From assembly GCF_002443255.2 (NCBI RefSeq), contig NW_019211454.1, positions 6,531,440 through 6,595,439 of the forward strand: DNA of 64,000 nucleotides, read 5' to 3'. The notes beneath the pieces are model-generated. The model was given only the letters and a program-made list of their open reading frames with translations, was not told where the DNA came from and did not search any database. Source of the DNA: Varroa destructor. Lineage: Eukaryota > Arthropoda > Arachnida > Mesostigmata > Varroidae. This document shows positions 49,363-61,159 of the stretch, piece after piece; position 1 is the stretch's first letter; every line of letters starts with the position of its first letter. Both the position numbers and the translations under genes were made by a program.

Positions 49363-52300
49363 TTAACAAGATGATATTTGGGCCATAAACTCTATTCTCT
49401 AAAATATATTCTGTAAAACGTGAGGCAGACGCAGTCTCCGAAGTAAAATTCGAAACATTTATTCAGGGTCTATATTGCTTTTTATTTGTACAATCATTTG
49501 AAAATCAGTCTACTACAAACAACAAAAAACTGCTTGGTTGAAGTATCTATAAAAAAAAATGCAAGTTTTTAAAAAATACAAGAGCACCATCTTTATTTTA
49601 AGCTATTTCATATTGGCTAGGCTTTGCCGATGGCCCTTTCTAAGGTATCTTTCGAATTAATCCTAAACAGATTAAGTCATACTTCCTTTAACTAAAGTGG
49701 AAAGTAAGTTGGATGGATCGGACAGTGTTAGCTATCTTAGCGAGAATTCTAAAAGAGGAAAAAGTTCAGCGATCAGCAAGTGAGATTTTAAGACGCTCCT
49801 TTGCCTCGGCTATTAGCTTTTTCTGAGTGCACTCTGCAGCGCTCTGTAGTCACCGGGGGGCACCGATTTACGTCGGCCTATATAGAGAGGCCCAGAGATG
49901 TGTAGACGTGTAGAAATGTCGTTAGGTTTGGTGTATCGTTACCATACGAATCACGTTTAGTTTATCTCTTAATACGTATGCGTCTCATATCTGCACCTCG
50001 TCTTTTACTGATTCTCGATTGCGTACGGTCGTTACTATATCAAAAGAACGCAATAACAATTGTTTTCTATATGTCGCATTTTCGGGAAACGTTATAATGA
50101 AATGAATTCGACCATGGCTTTCTCGAATTGTTGCCAGTGTCTTCCAGGTTGACACACCTCTGTACTTGCCTACAATAACATAAGGGCCATACGGCCTGTG
50201 CTAAAAAATGCTTAATACGAGTGTGCATTTTTCCTCCATACGGTGCACACTATTGAAGACTCTCAATGAGCTGCTAATCACCACATAATTGTCGCGATCC
50301 GTAACGAAAAAATAGCCTACTCACAACCTAAATTACCGTAACATAATATTTACCCTTCACATATAAACGTGTAAGCCGATTCTAAAAGAGACCCGAAATG
50401 AGTGGCCCGGTGGGTGCCTTCTAGTATTTCCAACTACGGCATTTTAATTGCTTCTAGAAAAGACCAGCAGCGGCAAGTCGTCACTGCATTAACATAGCGT
50501 CTAGGTGCAACTCTCCAAGGGCAAATGGCTCCGAAATTGTTTCCGCCCCCAAATGAGCATAATGCTCATATCACCCTAGCCAATGCTCGTTCCGAGAGCA
50601 CTCTGCTAGCCCTCAGAGCTACAGAGAAATGGAAAAATGATGTGTTCTTAAACTATGCGTTTCTTAGTCAAAGCTTTCTGTCAGTACTAGCATAAGGGAC
50701 AGACAAAAGTCACATGGTTAAAGAGTAACTGTCGCTTTTTATATTTGTGTGTATAAAGAAAATTGCTTTTCTTATATTCATAGAAGGTCGACTATTCGCG
50801 TATCCTAGATATAATGTAAAATTAGAAATATTGTAAAACGTCTCAATACACGCATATATCTGCAGTAGTAAATGGACATAGAAGGATAAACTAACAATAG
50901 TGACTGCGGCAAATCTTCTTCTTTTTCTGTGCGCTGAATTTCCATGATGTGGTCGTGAAGATACCGCCGTACAGCTTTATGTTTTGCTTCCTCCCGACAT
51001 AGTGTTTTTAGAAGTGAGAGCTTGCTGAAGATGACTGCTGATGAGAGCAACCTGTTTAGGAATATGATGGCATCTAAATGATGAAAGCCCTTAGCGAAAA
51101 CCTTGCTTTTCGCATCTACTGGACACACGGAAAATAGACTACCATCAATACTAAATGAGTTTGCAACAGGGAAGCCAACCAGGTCAGACTTTCGTCTGAC
51201 ATCTCGTACCATTAAGGTTAAATAATCAACCCACTATGGCCGACGGACATTGGTTCTGGAACATGGAATATTTGCAGGTCAACCGAACCATCGTTAGGTA
51301 ACATACATGTATGTACACATAATATAGGTATACAAACGGAATTCGATAGAGGCCATCGGAAGAATCTGTTAACCTAGATCGAGCAACACCTTTTCTATAG
51401 CACATTGTCCCGTGTTTTCGACTAGGTCCAAGATTCAACAAAACAGGTGTATTACGAGCCAAAGAGATGCTCCGAGTACGTTTTGCATGAGCAAGCTTTC
51501 AACCAACCAAGGGCTGCAGGTCTTTAGTTGGCAATACGAAAAATGGCCAGGAGAAATCATTTATGTGCCTACTTTAACCTCAAATTCATAGTAATTTACG
51601 TACTTCATAGATGGATAGCAAGTGCTCCAGCTAGTCGAGAAACATCTTCGCTAAATTTTTGGGCCGTATGTTTAATACTGCTAATTACGAGCGTGTACGG
51701 TGTATGCTAGCCCCCACTACAGATTTCATGTGGTTGTCAAATACTTTTTTTTTTAACCTGACAGCTGTACATAACTTTTTCCTATAGATTTCGTCCATAA
51801 ACCCGTAGTCTCCCGTAAGTTGTGTAAAACTAATATAGCGACTAAAATCCTGGCGGGTTTGGTGCAAAACTGTATGTGGCTAAGCGACAGATATATAATG
51901 AGTTATTGATATCCAGGTAACTAAATTATATTAAATGGATCTAGCAGTCGTCGAGAGGTTTCCTGTATGGCTCCGTTCCGACGTTATGACTATGTTCCGA
52001 CAAGGATGAAGCCTGTTTGTCAACAGGCTTCATCCTTGTCGGATATTTGATTGTAGCGTCTGGATTGTAAACATTCTTATAATAATAATTCTTTAATTTT
52101 TTAGTATCATTATATTAATATCTTAGTATTCTTACCGACTCAATAACAATTTGAGACGCAGCTTTTTGATGACTGCTCCTGAGATATACATATATAATAA
52201 ATACAGTGATAGCAGTAGTCGTGATGATAATGAGGTTACATACGCAGAAACGATGTACGGAAATATCCAGAACGAGTGACTTGGAACGCCGTGATTGGGG

Positions 52301-53911
52301 TCTCATAGTTCGTCATATGCACCAACGTAGATGGCCGCGACGTCGTTGTTACAGCGTACGCCTACTCCATCAAGCTAATCATTTAGCCTTCAGATCAAGT
52401 TCGATATCCAGTAGGTATCGCGTTTAAACAACTCTAGGAACGAAAAGAGCAGGTCTTGTAGGGCTATCAACTTCCACCATCAACTAGCCCAGATTGCTTC
52501 AAGCTTGTGGGTTAAAACCGTATTTGGCGTCGATGCGAAATGACATTTGCACGTTTCGCTCGATGGAACCGACCGATGGGTGCTTGTGCCCAATCAAATC
52601 CTGGGCTGTACTCGTACGTGTAGAAGAAATTTGTCCTTCTGCGGTTTGCGGTCATGTGACTCCCAATCACAGTATTATAGACACTCGAATAGGCAACGGT
52701 TACGATGTTTAACAACTTAATGGTGATACGAAATTTCTTGTTCTGTTTGCTGTGGCATTCACTCGAACTGTTCTGTCTGGTTATTGGCTAGTCGAAAGCG
52801 AGGAAGACTGGCTGAAGTGCAGCGCCTTTCTGTCGTATCATATCATCCAATATTCGATGTTTACGAATCATTCTTAAGTCGTAAGCTTGTCTTTGCACGA
52901 GGTGTTTTTATAATATGTACGCTGAACTAAGAAGCGAGAAGCATCTTTCCATAGAATGGGTGATTTCTGCAAATAGTTTGTCATTCGAACGTCTCGAAGG
53001 GCGCGCGCCCTTATTAGATGAAGTTTAAGAGCTGCTCGTCTGAGTTTTATTTTATCTAGCTTATCAACTTTATCTATACAAAAAATACATAAGCACATGG
53101 TTTTTATAATCTAGTAATTGGTCTGTACGAAGCAGACGAATCATGTTTAGAGCAGCAGACGACTCTGTTTATCAACATATGTTCGCAAATAACGCTCAAT
53201 CTTATGACCAGACACACATACAAATAACTTTTCATCAATATTAATCTAATCATAAAACCACTAGTAAGCAGGAGACAAACGGCAGGCAAAGCTGTTAAGC
53301 CCCACTCGAACGCAGTAGCGCATGAAAACTTTTTAATCACCACTATAGGATCTTTACTGTAATATCTCGTCCAACAAAGCTTGTTTTAATGTCTTTTTTT
53401 TTGTTTTTTATTGGGTCACTTTTATAGGCTATAATGGTCGCAGCTTTTTTGATTGTTAGTTCTACAAAGTCCCCAGCGGTTCATTATCCTTTGTGCACTT
53501 CCATCTAATGCGATAGAGCCGGTCTTCGTTTGGTTCTTATTGCTTTCTTTCAACTAACTTGTGGCTTTCGTGTGCTAATATGTAGATAGAACACGGATTA
53601 ACGAATAGCTCCGTTCGTGTGTGTGAGGGCTTTCTTTCCACAGGGCACAAGTTTTGGCACCAGGTTATTGCTCTATACGGTGGCACCTTGTAGTAGCCCG
53701 TGCGCAGGTTAGCGAAACCTAACGCACAAAGAAGGCGATACAAAAATTGAGATAGACCGAGTCAAAAACGTAACGGCGGAAAGAAAGAGAGAAAGACGTT
53801 ACTAATCGGAGTTCCTGCCAGTTTTTATTTATCTACCTTCCGTGATTCTGTGCATATGCCTCTGTTTTCTATTCGACTCGGTTTTTTGGCTTCACTGCTT
53901 TTTTGTCCCAG
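49363..53911. other. Non-coding stretch, no gene recognised
   Basis: After the gap the sequence is AT-rich with short frames only. The longest is a 135-codon minus frame at 50805-51212; it ends in TAA, has no recognised motif and contains several Lys/Arg and Leu-rich segments. ATGAGCAT-A-ATGCTCAT at 50553-50569 is a short palindrome. The strong hairpin at 51996-52043 is listed separately. Confidence 0.55.
51996..52043. repeat. Perfect hairpin, 22-bp arms, 4-nt loop
   Basis: The left arm at 51996-52017 begins TCCGACAAGGATG and the right arm at 52022-52043 ends CATCCTTGTCGGA. They are exact reverse complements around the loop TGTC (52018-52021). Perfect arms of 22 bp cannot be expected by chance in this window. 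No mismatches means it is young or maintained. It is too short for an ordinary microRNA precursor. A likely origin is a fold-back (template-switch) event during replication; a small structured RNA is an alternative. Confidence 0.95.
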
Positions 53912-54598
53912 GCGCTATGAATCTGAGCTTACTCACCGGTTCAGCCAGGGGCTTCTGTCTCGTTTATATTTGCGTGCAATTCCTGCAGCCACCCGCTGCA
54001 TGAAGCCGGCGTAGTCGAGAAGCTTGGCTACGCCAATTTGCTATTCATTATTGACAAGGCTTGCTACTGCAAGCCTTGTCATAATGTTGACGATCACGTG
54101 CTGAGTATATACGAGACATTAGGTGGAGTGGCACAGGAGCCATGAGCAAGAGGCGACCCTGGCGACAACGGCGGTTGGCGGATCCAGCTCTTACTCCTTT
54201 GTTTTTCCCTGATCGTGATCCTTGGAGTTTTTTGGAGCTCAATCAAATCGTCCAATTCATTGGCGCGTATTTTTAACTTGGTCTTTGTCCTCAGTTTCCC
54301 GCTGCTTCTTTTGCCACTATTTCACGGCGTTCGTTGATTACGATCGTGCTCGTATCGATGATCGCATCACACAGCACCAATCGGCGCACCTGTCCTACTG
54401 TGCCTTCGCGTACTTGTGTGCATCGCTATCACATCTAGACGCCATTCAACCCGTGGACAAAGTGAAATTCACGAACGTTGGAGCAGTCCTTTGTGTTGTG
54501 TGAAGCTGGTGTTATTGATTGCTGCTATAGCCCTGTATCTCCCTGCGGCTCTGGTCGTGCTTGCTAATCACCTCTTTTTTCTAAACACCTGCGTCAAG
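53912..54598 (+). CDS. Candidate multi-exon gene segment with membrane helix
   Basis: Three pieces on the plus strand can be joined in phase. A very good acceptor (cactgcttttttgtcccag) ends at 53911, followed by a 33-codon frame beginning RYESELTHRFSQ. A second acceptor (ggtctttgtcctcag) ends at 54294, and its frame runs to about 54461. A 44-nt GT-AG segment (54462-54505) then leads to 54506-54598, 31 codons in phase 0 whose core LVLLIAAIALYLPAALVVLA is a clear membrane-helix candidate, followed by a good donor (AAG/GTGAGA). The first join would need a weak donor (GTGCAA). The region also carries two hairpins at 54.01-54.08 kb. The protein is unknown; the patch may also be decayed transposon sequence. 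Confidence 0.2.
54008..54081. repeat. Two adjacent hairpins
   Basis: GGCGTAG (54008-54014) pairs with CTACGCC (54028-54034). Then TGACAAGGCTTGC (54052-54064) pairs perfectly with GCAAGCCTTGTCA (54069-54081) across the loop TACT. The 13-bp stem is unlikely by chance. It shares GACAAGG with the 52-kb hairpin, which may be coincidence. Confidence 0.8.
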
Positions 54599-57565
54599 GT
54601 GAGAGGATCTAGATGATAAGCTTTATGAGAAGTGAACGCAACGCGAAAAAAACGCAGAAATAGGTGACCACTAAAGAATATTGCTGAAAAAAAATTTTTT
54701 TAAAGCGCGCTTCAACAGTACTTCGTATCTATCAGTAGGTCAACTCTATTAGTGAGCGTGACTTGCTCATCTCTAATTGTAACGATAAAGTAACTGTGAC
54801 CGCTTAAAACATGTAAAACAGTGATATCCAATGAGTAGGATGGTGGGTTATAATGGCACACCAATTGGTATCAGAAATGTTTTGTTCCTTTTTGCTCTTT
54901 TTCTCTAGATAGGATAAAGAGAGATGCGGAGAAGCACATATGACAGGATTTACTAGGCGATAAAATATGCAATGAGTATTTGCCCGACGGCAGATGACTA
55001 TGAAATTGATGGAAGCATATAATGGCATCGACCATTACAATGAACAACGAGTACGGACCATTGTGTGATGCTCTTATAGTCACGATATTAAAAAACATTT
55101 ATATGCTTACAAAAGACCTCAACTTATATAAATAACAGTCTTTTTTGTCACGTTATGGATTTTTTCTTGCCCTTATCTATAAATATGTACTAGTGTATGG
55201 TCTACGATTGGACGACCCGAAATTAACCTGAAACTTCCATGTAACTTGTTGTCATACGTTTTGAAGAAGGCACTACAATAGACTGTTTTACGTTTACAAT
55301 TTTGGCTCTAGCTTTTCAGAAACTAACAGAAGAGATAAATCTGAAAATTCATGTTCGCGACAGAAAAACTGTGCTTAGCAGAAATACTTTATCGCCTGTT
55401 GTACTTAGGAAAAGCTCTGAGCTTCCCCAAACGTTGTTTGTGGCCCCACAAATGTTTATCAACTCCGTTAAGTTGTTCGATTGTATTTATGGGCAGTATT
55501 TAGCGAACAGTCAACGGAATTATTCGTTTGTGCGCTAAGAACGAAATGCAACGGCGAGACGTTTTCCTTCTAAGACGAATGTATTCGATTATGGTTAGAA
55601 AACTAGCAGTATAATTGTATAGTTTGTGCCTGTGATATGACAGTTAAAAAAAAAAAACGAGTCGAACTAACGAAAAGAAAGGCGCTGCTTCGATAGCGCT
55701 ACTCGTGAGATAGTCGTGCTATACGTATGTTTCCTATTGCACTACTCTTAGAACGTTTGAGCTTTCGAGCTCTGGGTCAATTGCGAAAGACCGATCCCAC
55801 ATTACGCTTCTCAGGTTCAGATCTAATAATCTGAGCTGTATATGCTCCAGTGTGTCTGATGTCGTTGCGAGGATTGAATCTCTTACAGGCAACATTGATC
55901 CCACGTGGCTTATGAACACGTGCATCCGTAATCGCCGGCGGATCTACCTCTGGTATGTATATCTAGATAATCGCCTTTTCATACGAACATAGTAAGCTGA
56001 TTGAACGCCTGTACTCCTATACAACGTAGTCAAACTTTCGAGATTCAAATCAACCTTATTTAGTTATACAATCTCTAAGACCGCACCTGTACGAAGAGAC
56101 TGAAATTTATCGAAAACATATAGTGGATTATAACAAGAACAATAGGCCGGCGTCCATATTACATTATGCACACATGATGTCTAGTACCTGTTTGCTTTCG
56201 ATGCAACGTATACAAGCTAGTAAGGAGTCTTAAATGAACCCTCGGAAGGCACGTAGCTTTTAAGTTCCGTTGACTGAGCTGGCAGTATTTCCTAACCAGT
56301 CCTAAAAGGATATCTGGCGGTGGAGATCAGATGTAATTAGCGCGTAGGACAACAGACTCGGAACGTGTATAATTGTAAGCTGTAAAACTGTAAAAATACC
56401 ATGCTTATTGAAAGGATATCATCTGGCAACGAATCTCAAATGGCTTCACATTGGACCGTGAATGATAGAGTTAAATGCTAAGAGGACGTCTTACCTCAAA
56501 TTTCAATAGCGAACGTAATTATCAGTTCAGGAAGGAGCCTATACAAATGCAGAGGTATCCACTTTCTTGCCCGAAGACTTTTCACGACAAGCATATTACT
56601 TAGGAGATAGTTTAAGGAAATGACTAGTCCCACCTAATTCTTTACCGCAAGATCCCTTGTGGATGATCTTAATTAAACGATTGTTCCATCAAGGCTTGCT
56701 TGGTAGGTTGATGTAATATTGAGTGGTTATTTTCAAAATATTGACCAAAAGCCCATAAAAAAGCAGTACATTGAGAACGTACATACAGGACTAAGAAAGC
56801 CCTCGTGTTATTAAATGGTCATTGGAGGCCTTATGACCAGTGTGTACAATTAGGAAACTCTTGGTAAAATAAGACAGCCAATCGCAAACAACAAGAGCAA
56901 AGCATCATACAAGAATATTCCTAGAAAAACGTCAATGGAGATGGTTTGAAACATTTTCGCCAATATCAATTAAGGCTACGAACTTAATATTGCAAGTTTT
57001 AATCATATCTGTACCTTTTGGGAGGGCTGACCGAAAAAATTTAACTATATTCGTATATTATTAAATCTTAGGAAGATTACTGAACCCCGTTCATAATATT
57101 ACATGTCCTTTCATACACAATGGCATTTCCTCCAGCATAACTTCATTTTCTTCTTTCAGCTGATCCTATTTTGTCTAACTCTCGCTTGCCACTATATGTC
57201 CTCTCGCTTAATGTTTGTCTCTTAGTCGTCATTCGTGTTTTCTGGCACTGTCAGCTTTATCTTAGATTCTCAGCGCTGTTGTCCAGTGTTCATTCCCCAA
57301 TCAGCTTTATTTTGCTTTGTCCGCTATCAACTAGCCGGCGACTTTTGATTTGCGGCTGACTTGCTTTTTGACCCCTCTCTCGACGTTACTCGGTGGCCTC
57401 GAACTGCTGAGCAAAGCAGGCAGCACGGCAGGCCATTCCGCAGATCATGTTTCAAATATTCATCTCACCCACCTTTTATCCCCCGATCCCCACATCTTAT
57501 TAGTAAACGAACGCGGGGATCGCTAATGATATTGATGTTGACAATAAAAGCTTTTTCCGCTATGC
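54599..57565. other. Non-coding stretch, no gene recognised
   Basis: AT-rich sequence with frames of at most 78 codons and an A12 run at 55646-55657. A T/C-rich patch begins at about 57130 with overlapping plus frames of 60-90 codons that are hydrophobic, as T-rich DNA always gives. No motif was found. Confidence 0.6.
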
Positions 57566-57889
57566 TCAACCCTTTCTTTCAAAGCTGGTGCCAAAAACCA
57601 AAGCTAGGGATATGGACAGCGTAGGGATAAGCGCAAAACGCTCTATAGCTCTCCCGAGAGTCCAGCAAATGTGAACAGAGAGAAAAACGGCGAAAGCAAA
57701 GCCACAAGATGTATTGGTTATCTCTGTGGCTCTTTTCCAACAGCGGATCATGGCGAATAAGGCAAGAGTACCGCTTTCACTGTCCGTTTCATTGGCCACC
57801 GGGTACTCGCCCCTCAGGTTAATTTCATCAGTATACGAAGCTAGAGAAAAGGTTGCAGTGGGTTCCGCTCCGAAATTTGACAGAGGCAA
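57566..57889 (-). CDS. 107-codon ORF with hydrophobic C-terminus, unknown
   Basis: This minus frame has no ATG at its 5' end. Its first half is polar and acidic (EYPVANETDSESGT) and its second half is hydrophobic, with two possible membrane stretches (GFAFAVFLSVHICW and LIPTLSISLALVF). No splice sites of quality were found and a plus frame overlaps it. It may be an internal exon of a membrane protein or a chance frame. Confidence 0.15.
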   Translation of the reverse strand: MPLSNFGAEPTATFSLASYTDEINLRGEYPVANETDSESGTLALFAMIRCWKRATEITNTSCGFAFAVFLSVHICWTLGRAIERFALIPTLSISLALVFGTSFERKG

Positions 57890-60800
57890 GTATCACACGG
57901 TAGCAAGCAGGCAATGTAGTGAACACACAATTTGGTCTGGTTTGGCCAAAGGCGTCCAAAGGCCTTAACAAGGAAACGGTTCGCTAGCCACTAACAATCA
58001 GTAGAAATGTATCGGTAAAGCTTAATTGTTAGAGCATCGCTAGCTAACAGCCACAGAACCGATATTTTGTTGGCCACAGACGTTTTTGCATTTGTTTTTC
58101 CGCTAGTGCTATTACTGCACCTACCTTCCCAGGCACGTACTTCTCGAAACCGTCCCCTTAGGCGATCTCGCTGTCCCTTTCACTCTGTATCTAACTTGCT
58201 GCTCTAACGGCCGTTTAGACCGATTCGACTGAACGGAAGTCTCTGCAAATAAGCGTCTTCATTTTTTCAGGCAGAAGGATTAGTATCCTGTTCAAGTTGA
58301 AAAGGCGAAGCAGGCTAGAAAGGAACTTCTAAGTGGGCATCAGTCAGTACATATATATAGTTATCCGACAACGGTTAACAATTTAAAAGCGCAAAAAACG
58401 AGTTAGGTATATAAATTTTTAAAAAATTACTAATAGAGAATCACTTCATAGAAAGGAAAGGTGCGACTATGGATTTTTTTTATCTACAATAAATTAACAA
58501 GCATTCAGAAGTTATACTACTTTAATTTGTCGTCGTAATATTTAGAAACTAAGTTTATAAATATATATATTTATTCGTTTTTTTTTGCGCAGCATTATTT
58601 AAGGCCTGTGGAGAGCCCAGACCCATAGGCGTTAATTTACAGCGGATGTGTTGCGCTCTGGGTAGCGTAACTAGTGAGGATGACCAGTAGTGGTTGATAA
58701 TGAAGGCAAAAACCGCACTCATAACTCATCTACTGATAATGGATAAGATGCTTCTGTCGATACAGTCACTGATAATACAACAATCTTTTAGGCTAGTCGA
58801 CTTCCAAGGTACGCTGAGCTTAGCCTATCCTTGTATATCGTATCCAGATGTAATGGCAGTTTCTATTCAAAATTATATTTCTTAAACTTCGATATCGAAA
58901 ACATGTTTCAGCGTGGCTAAAATCTCGATGCTTCGTGGAAAGTTATGCTAGTCCATCTCTTGATGCAACCACGACTCAATAATGATAATTACCGTCACTT
59001 TTTTTTTTTCATTTATAAGCTTTTTTTTTTTAGTGTAAATCGGTAGCAATAGAGTCAAAATCGACGATACCTAGAAGTGGTATGTTCCGATTGGCGGTGC
59101 AGCATGGACGTAGCGGCACAGCATGGACGTACCCAAAGAACGCTGCGCCAGGACTTGTATGAGCGTGCGAGACTGCCGTGGCCTTTGCAAGGACACTCTA
59201 GCTTGCCTCCGGCGAATTGAGATCGGGGGAATAACTTGGTAAGGGTGGAACCGGATTTATATCTCGATCCTCCACAGCACTCGTTCCTCATCTTATCTCG
59301 AATCGGCCTGTGTATTTGGAAGGGCCATCATTGGCAGCGATTGCCGGGCCATGTCACCCGTATGTTGCATAGTTCGCGCAGTTACCAAGCCGAAATCGAT
59401 TTTCACTTTGGTTTTTGACCCCAACGAACGTTGATACCCGACAAAAAGTTTGGATCTAAAATACTAGTAGATCGGCGCTATCTATTCTTGTTGAAGCCTT
59501 GTCACGCATACATAACACGTATACGTAAGACTTGGGCTGTGTTGACCGTCAAGTGTTGCCTGCTGCAGATATAGTGAAAGAAAGAAAATACAGGAAGAGT
59601 GATGCAAGAATGCGCGGCTTCGGGCTCCCATACATTGCTCTGAACGACTGTGCTTGTTTTGTATCGGTCCTACTGCTTTTGGCCCTGTAAGAATGGCGAA
59701 TGTTGAACGTCCTTCCATCGGGACTGGCTGGAATTTACAAATCTACGGAAAGGTCACACCTTCTTTATTTGAAAGATCTGAAAGCGGTATCAATATTGCC
59801 CATGGAACTGCAGTTTCTTGAGGGCAGCCAAGTATGCATGCGACTGGAACCTTTTTATAGGCTCAGTCAGGCTCTTTGGTATATGCACTTGTTTGTTCGC
59901 GTTTAGCCGAATTGCTTTCCGTGACATTATTCTCCTTTCGTGACTGTCATATCGCCTGAGAAGCTGATGCCGTGATCCAGCTGCTTCTATCGTCTAGAAG
60001 TACCAAAGTACAATATTCTGCGTATAAAGGTATCAGATCATGGGCACATGGAGTACCATAGCAACACAGGCACGGTATTTCATCCGTTCCTTGAACCAGA
60101 AGTAGCGTTGAAAACGGCCTTTGGGTTAGACGTTCCTAGCTGCCGACTGCCTGACTGCGTCCAATTGCGCTGCGGTACTGGCCGACCTGCGAATCTCGGT
60201 GCGGCTTATAGTAAACGATTTCGAAATATCGATCTCGAAAGTTAACTTTGAGCTCGACACTCAAAGGTATCATCAGTTTCTTTTTGTTATAAACTAGCAA
60301 CGGTATGAGAGGGGACTTTGCGTTGAATAAAGGCTAGTGTATCTGCTTTTCGCTTGCAGGGCTATCTGTTCATATAGCAACGACGTCTACATGGATGTTC
60401 GCCAAAACTTCAATTTGACTAGTTGAATAGGAGTATCCTACCCTTTAAGCCAAACTTGGAAACAAAGAGCACATGGATGCCCTCAATCGATATTAACAGT
60501 TCATCAATACAGAAGACTTTTCTCGCGCTTTCCTTCCTCAGATTAAAACCTAAACTATATGAAAAGAATCGATGCAAAATCTTGCAATTGCCCTAATAAC
60601 GAAATCACTGCGAATTTTTTAGCTATAGCTATTTTTTTTTCTTCTTTATTTACTAATTTTAGTTACGTATATTTGTTTCGATAACTATTTGCTCGTTATC
60701 CTTGGTTGCTAAATGCACCGTTACTTTTCACAGGTTGCGAGGTCCAGGAAATTGCAACTTATACCATCGTGATCACCGACTTAATTCTATAGCGCTCTTC

Positions 60801-61154
60801 ATACAGTTTACGGCGTTATTTTCTCTTTTTTCTTCGGCTAGTGAGTTTGCCAGAAAGCCTTTCTTGTATATAGAAATAACATGAGTTAAATTTTTCTATT
60901 CGTACGATTGACACAGACGAGAGAATATGAAATAGTTAAGATGATTTGGCTATTTAGTCAACGTGGGTACCTTTGAGTGGGAAGCGGTGTGGACTTGCTA
61001 TTAATATTGGGCGACCAACAAAATGAGACATATAGGCACCAATCTGTATTTTCAATGTTATAACTAATATGTCATACACAGAATAACATATTCTTGGCAT
61101 ACAATGCAGCTGGTAATTATCAGTACTATCGTCAAAAATTTAATTGTTACTTCT
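57890..61154. other. Non-coding stretch, no gene recognised
   Basis: Short frames only. It contains two T11 runs 11 bp apart (58999-59009 and 59021-59031), a 13-nt direct repeat at 59100-59131, and a 7-bp hairpin (CTTTGAG/CTCAAAG) near 60247-60267. AT-rich in 60.5-61.15 kb. Confidence 0.6.
59100..59131. repeat. Direct repeat of 13 nt, 19-nt period
   Basis: CAGCATGGACGTA occurs at 59100-59112 and 59119-59131 without mismatch. It is a small local duplication in otherwise unique sequence. Confidence 0.8.
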
Positions 61155-61159
61155 TTATT
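61154..61159 (-). promoter_or_regulatory. Possible poly(A) signal AATAAA
   Basis: AATAAA on the minus strand overlaps the stop codon of the candidate gene at 61155-62165. The hexamer alone is common in AT-rich DNA; its position at the end of a long frame is the only reason to list it. Confidence 0.25.

Noticed and set aside
52398..52412. GTTCGATATCC, resembling a tRNA B box
   Set aside because: The T-arm does not pair and there is no A box upstream.
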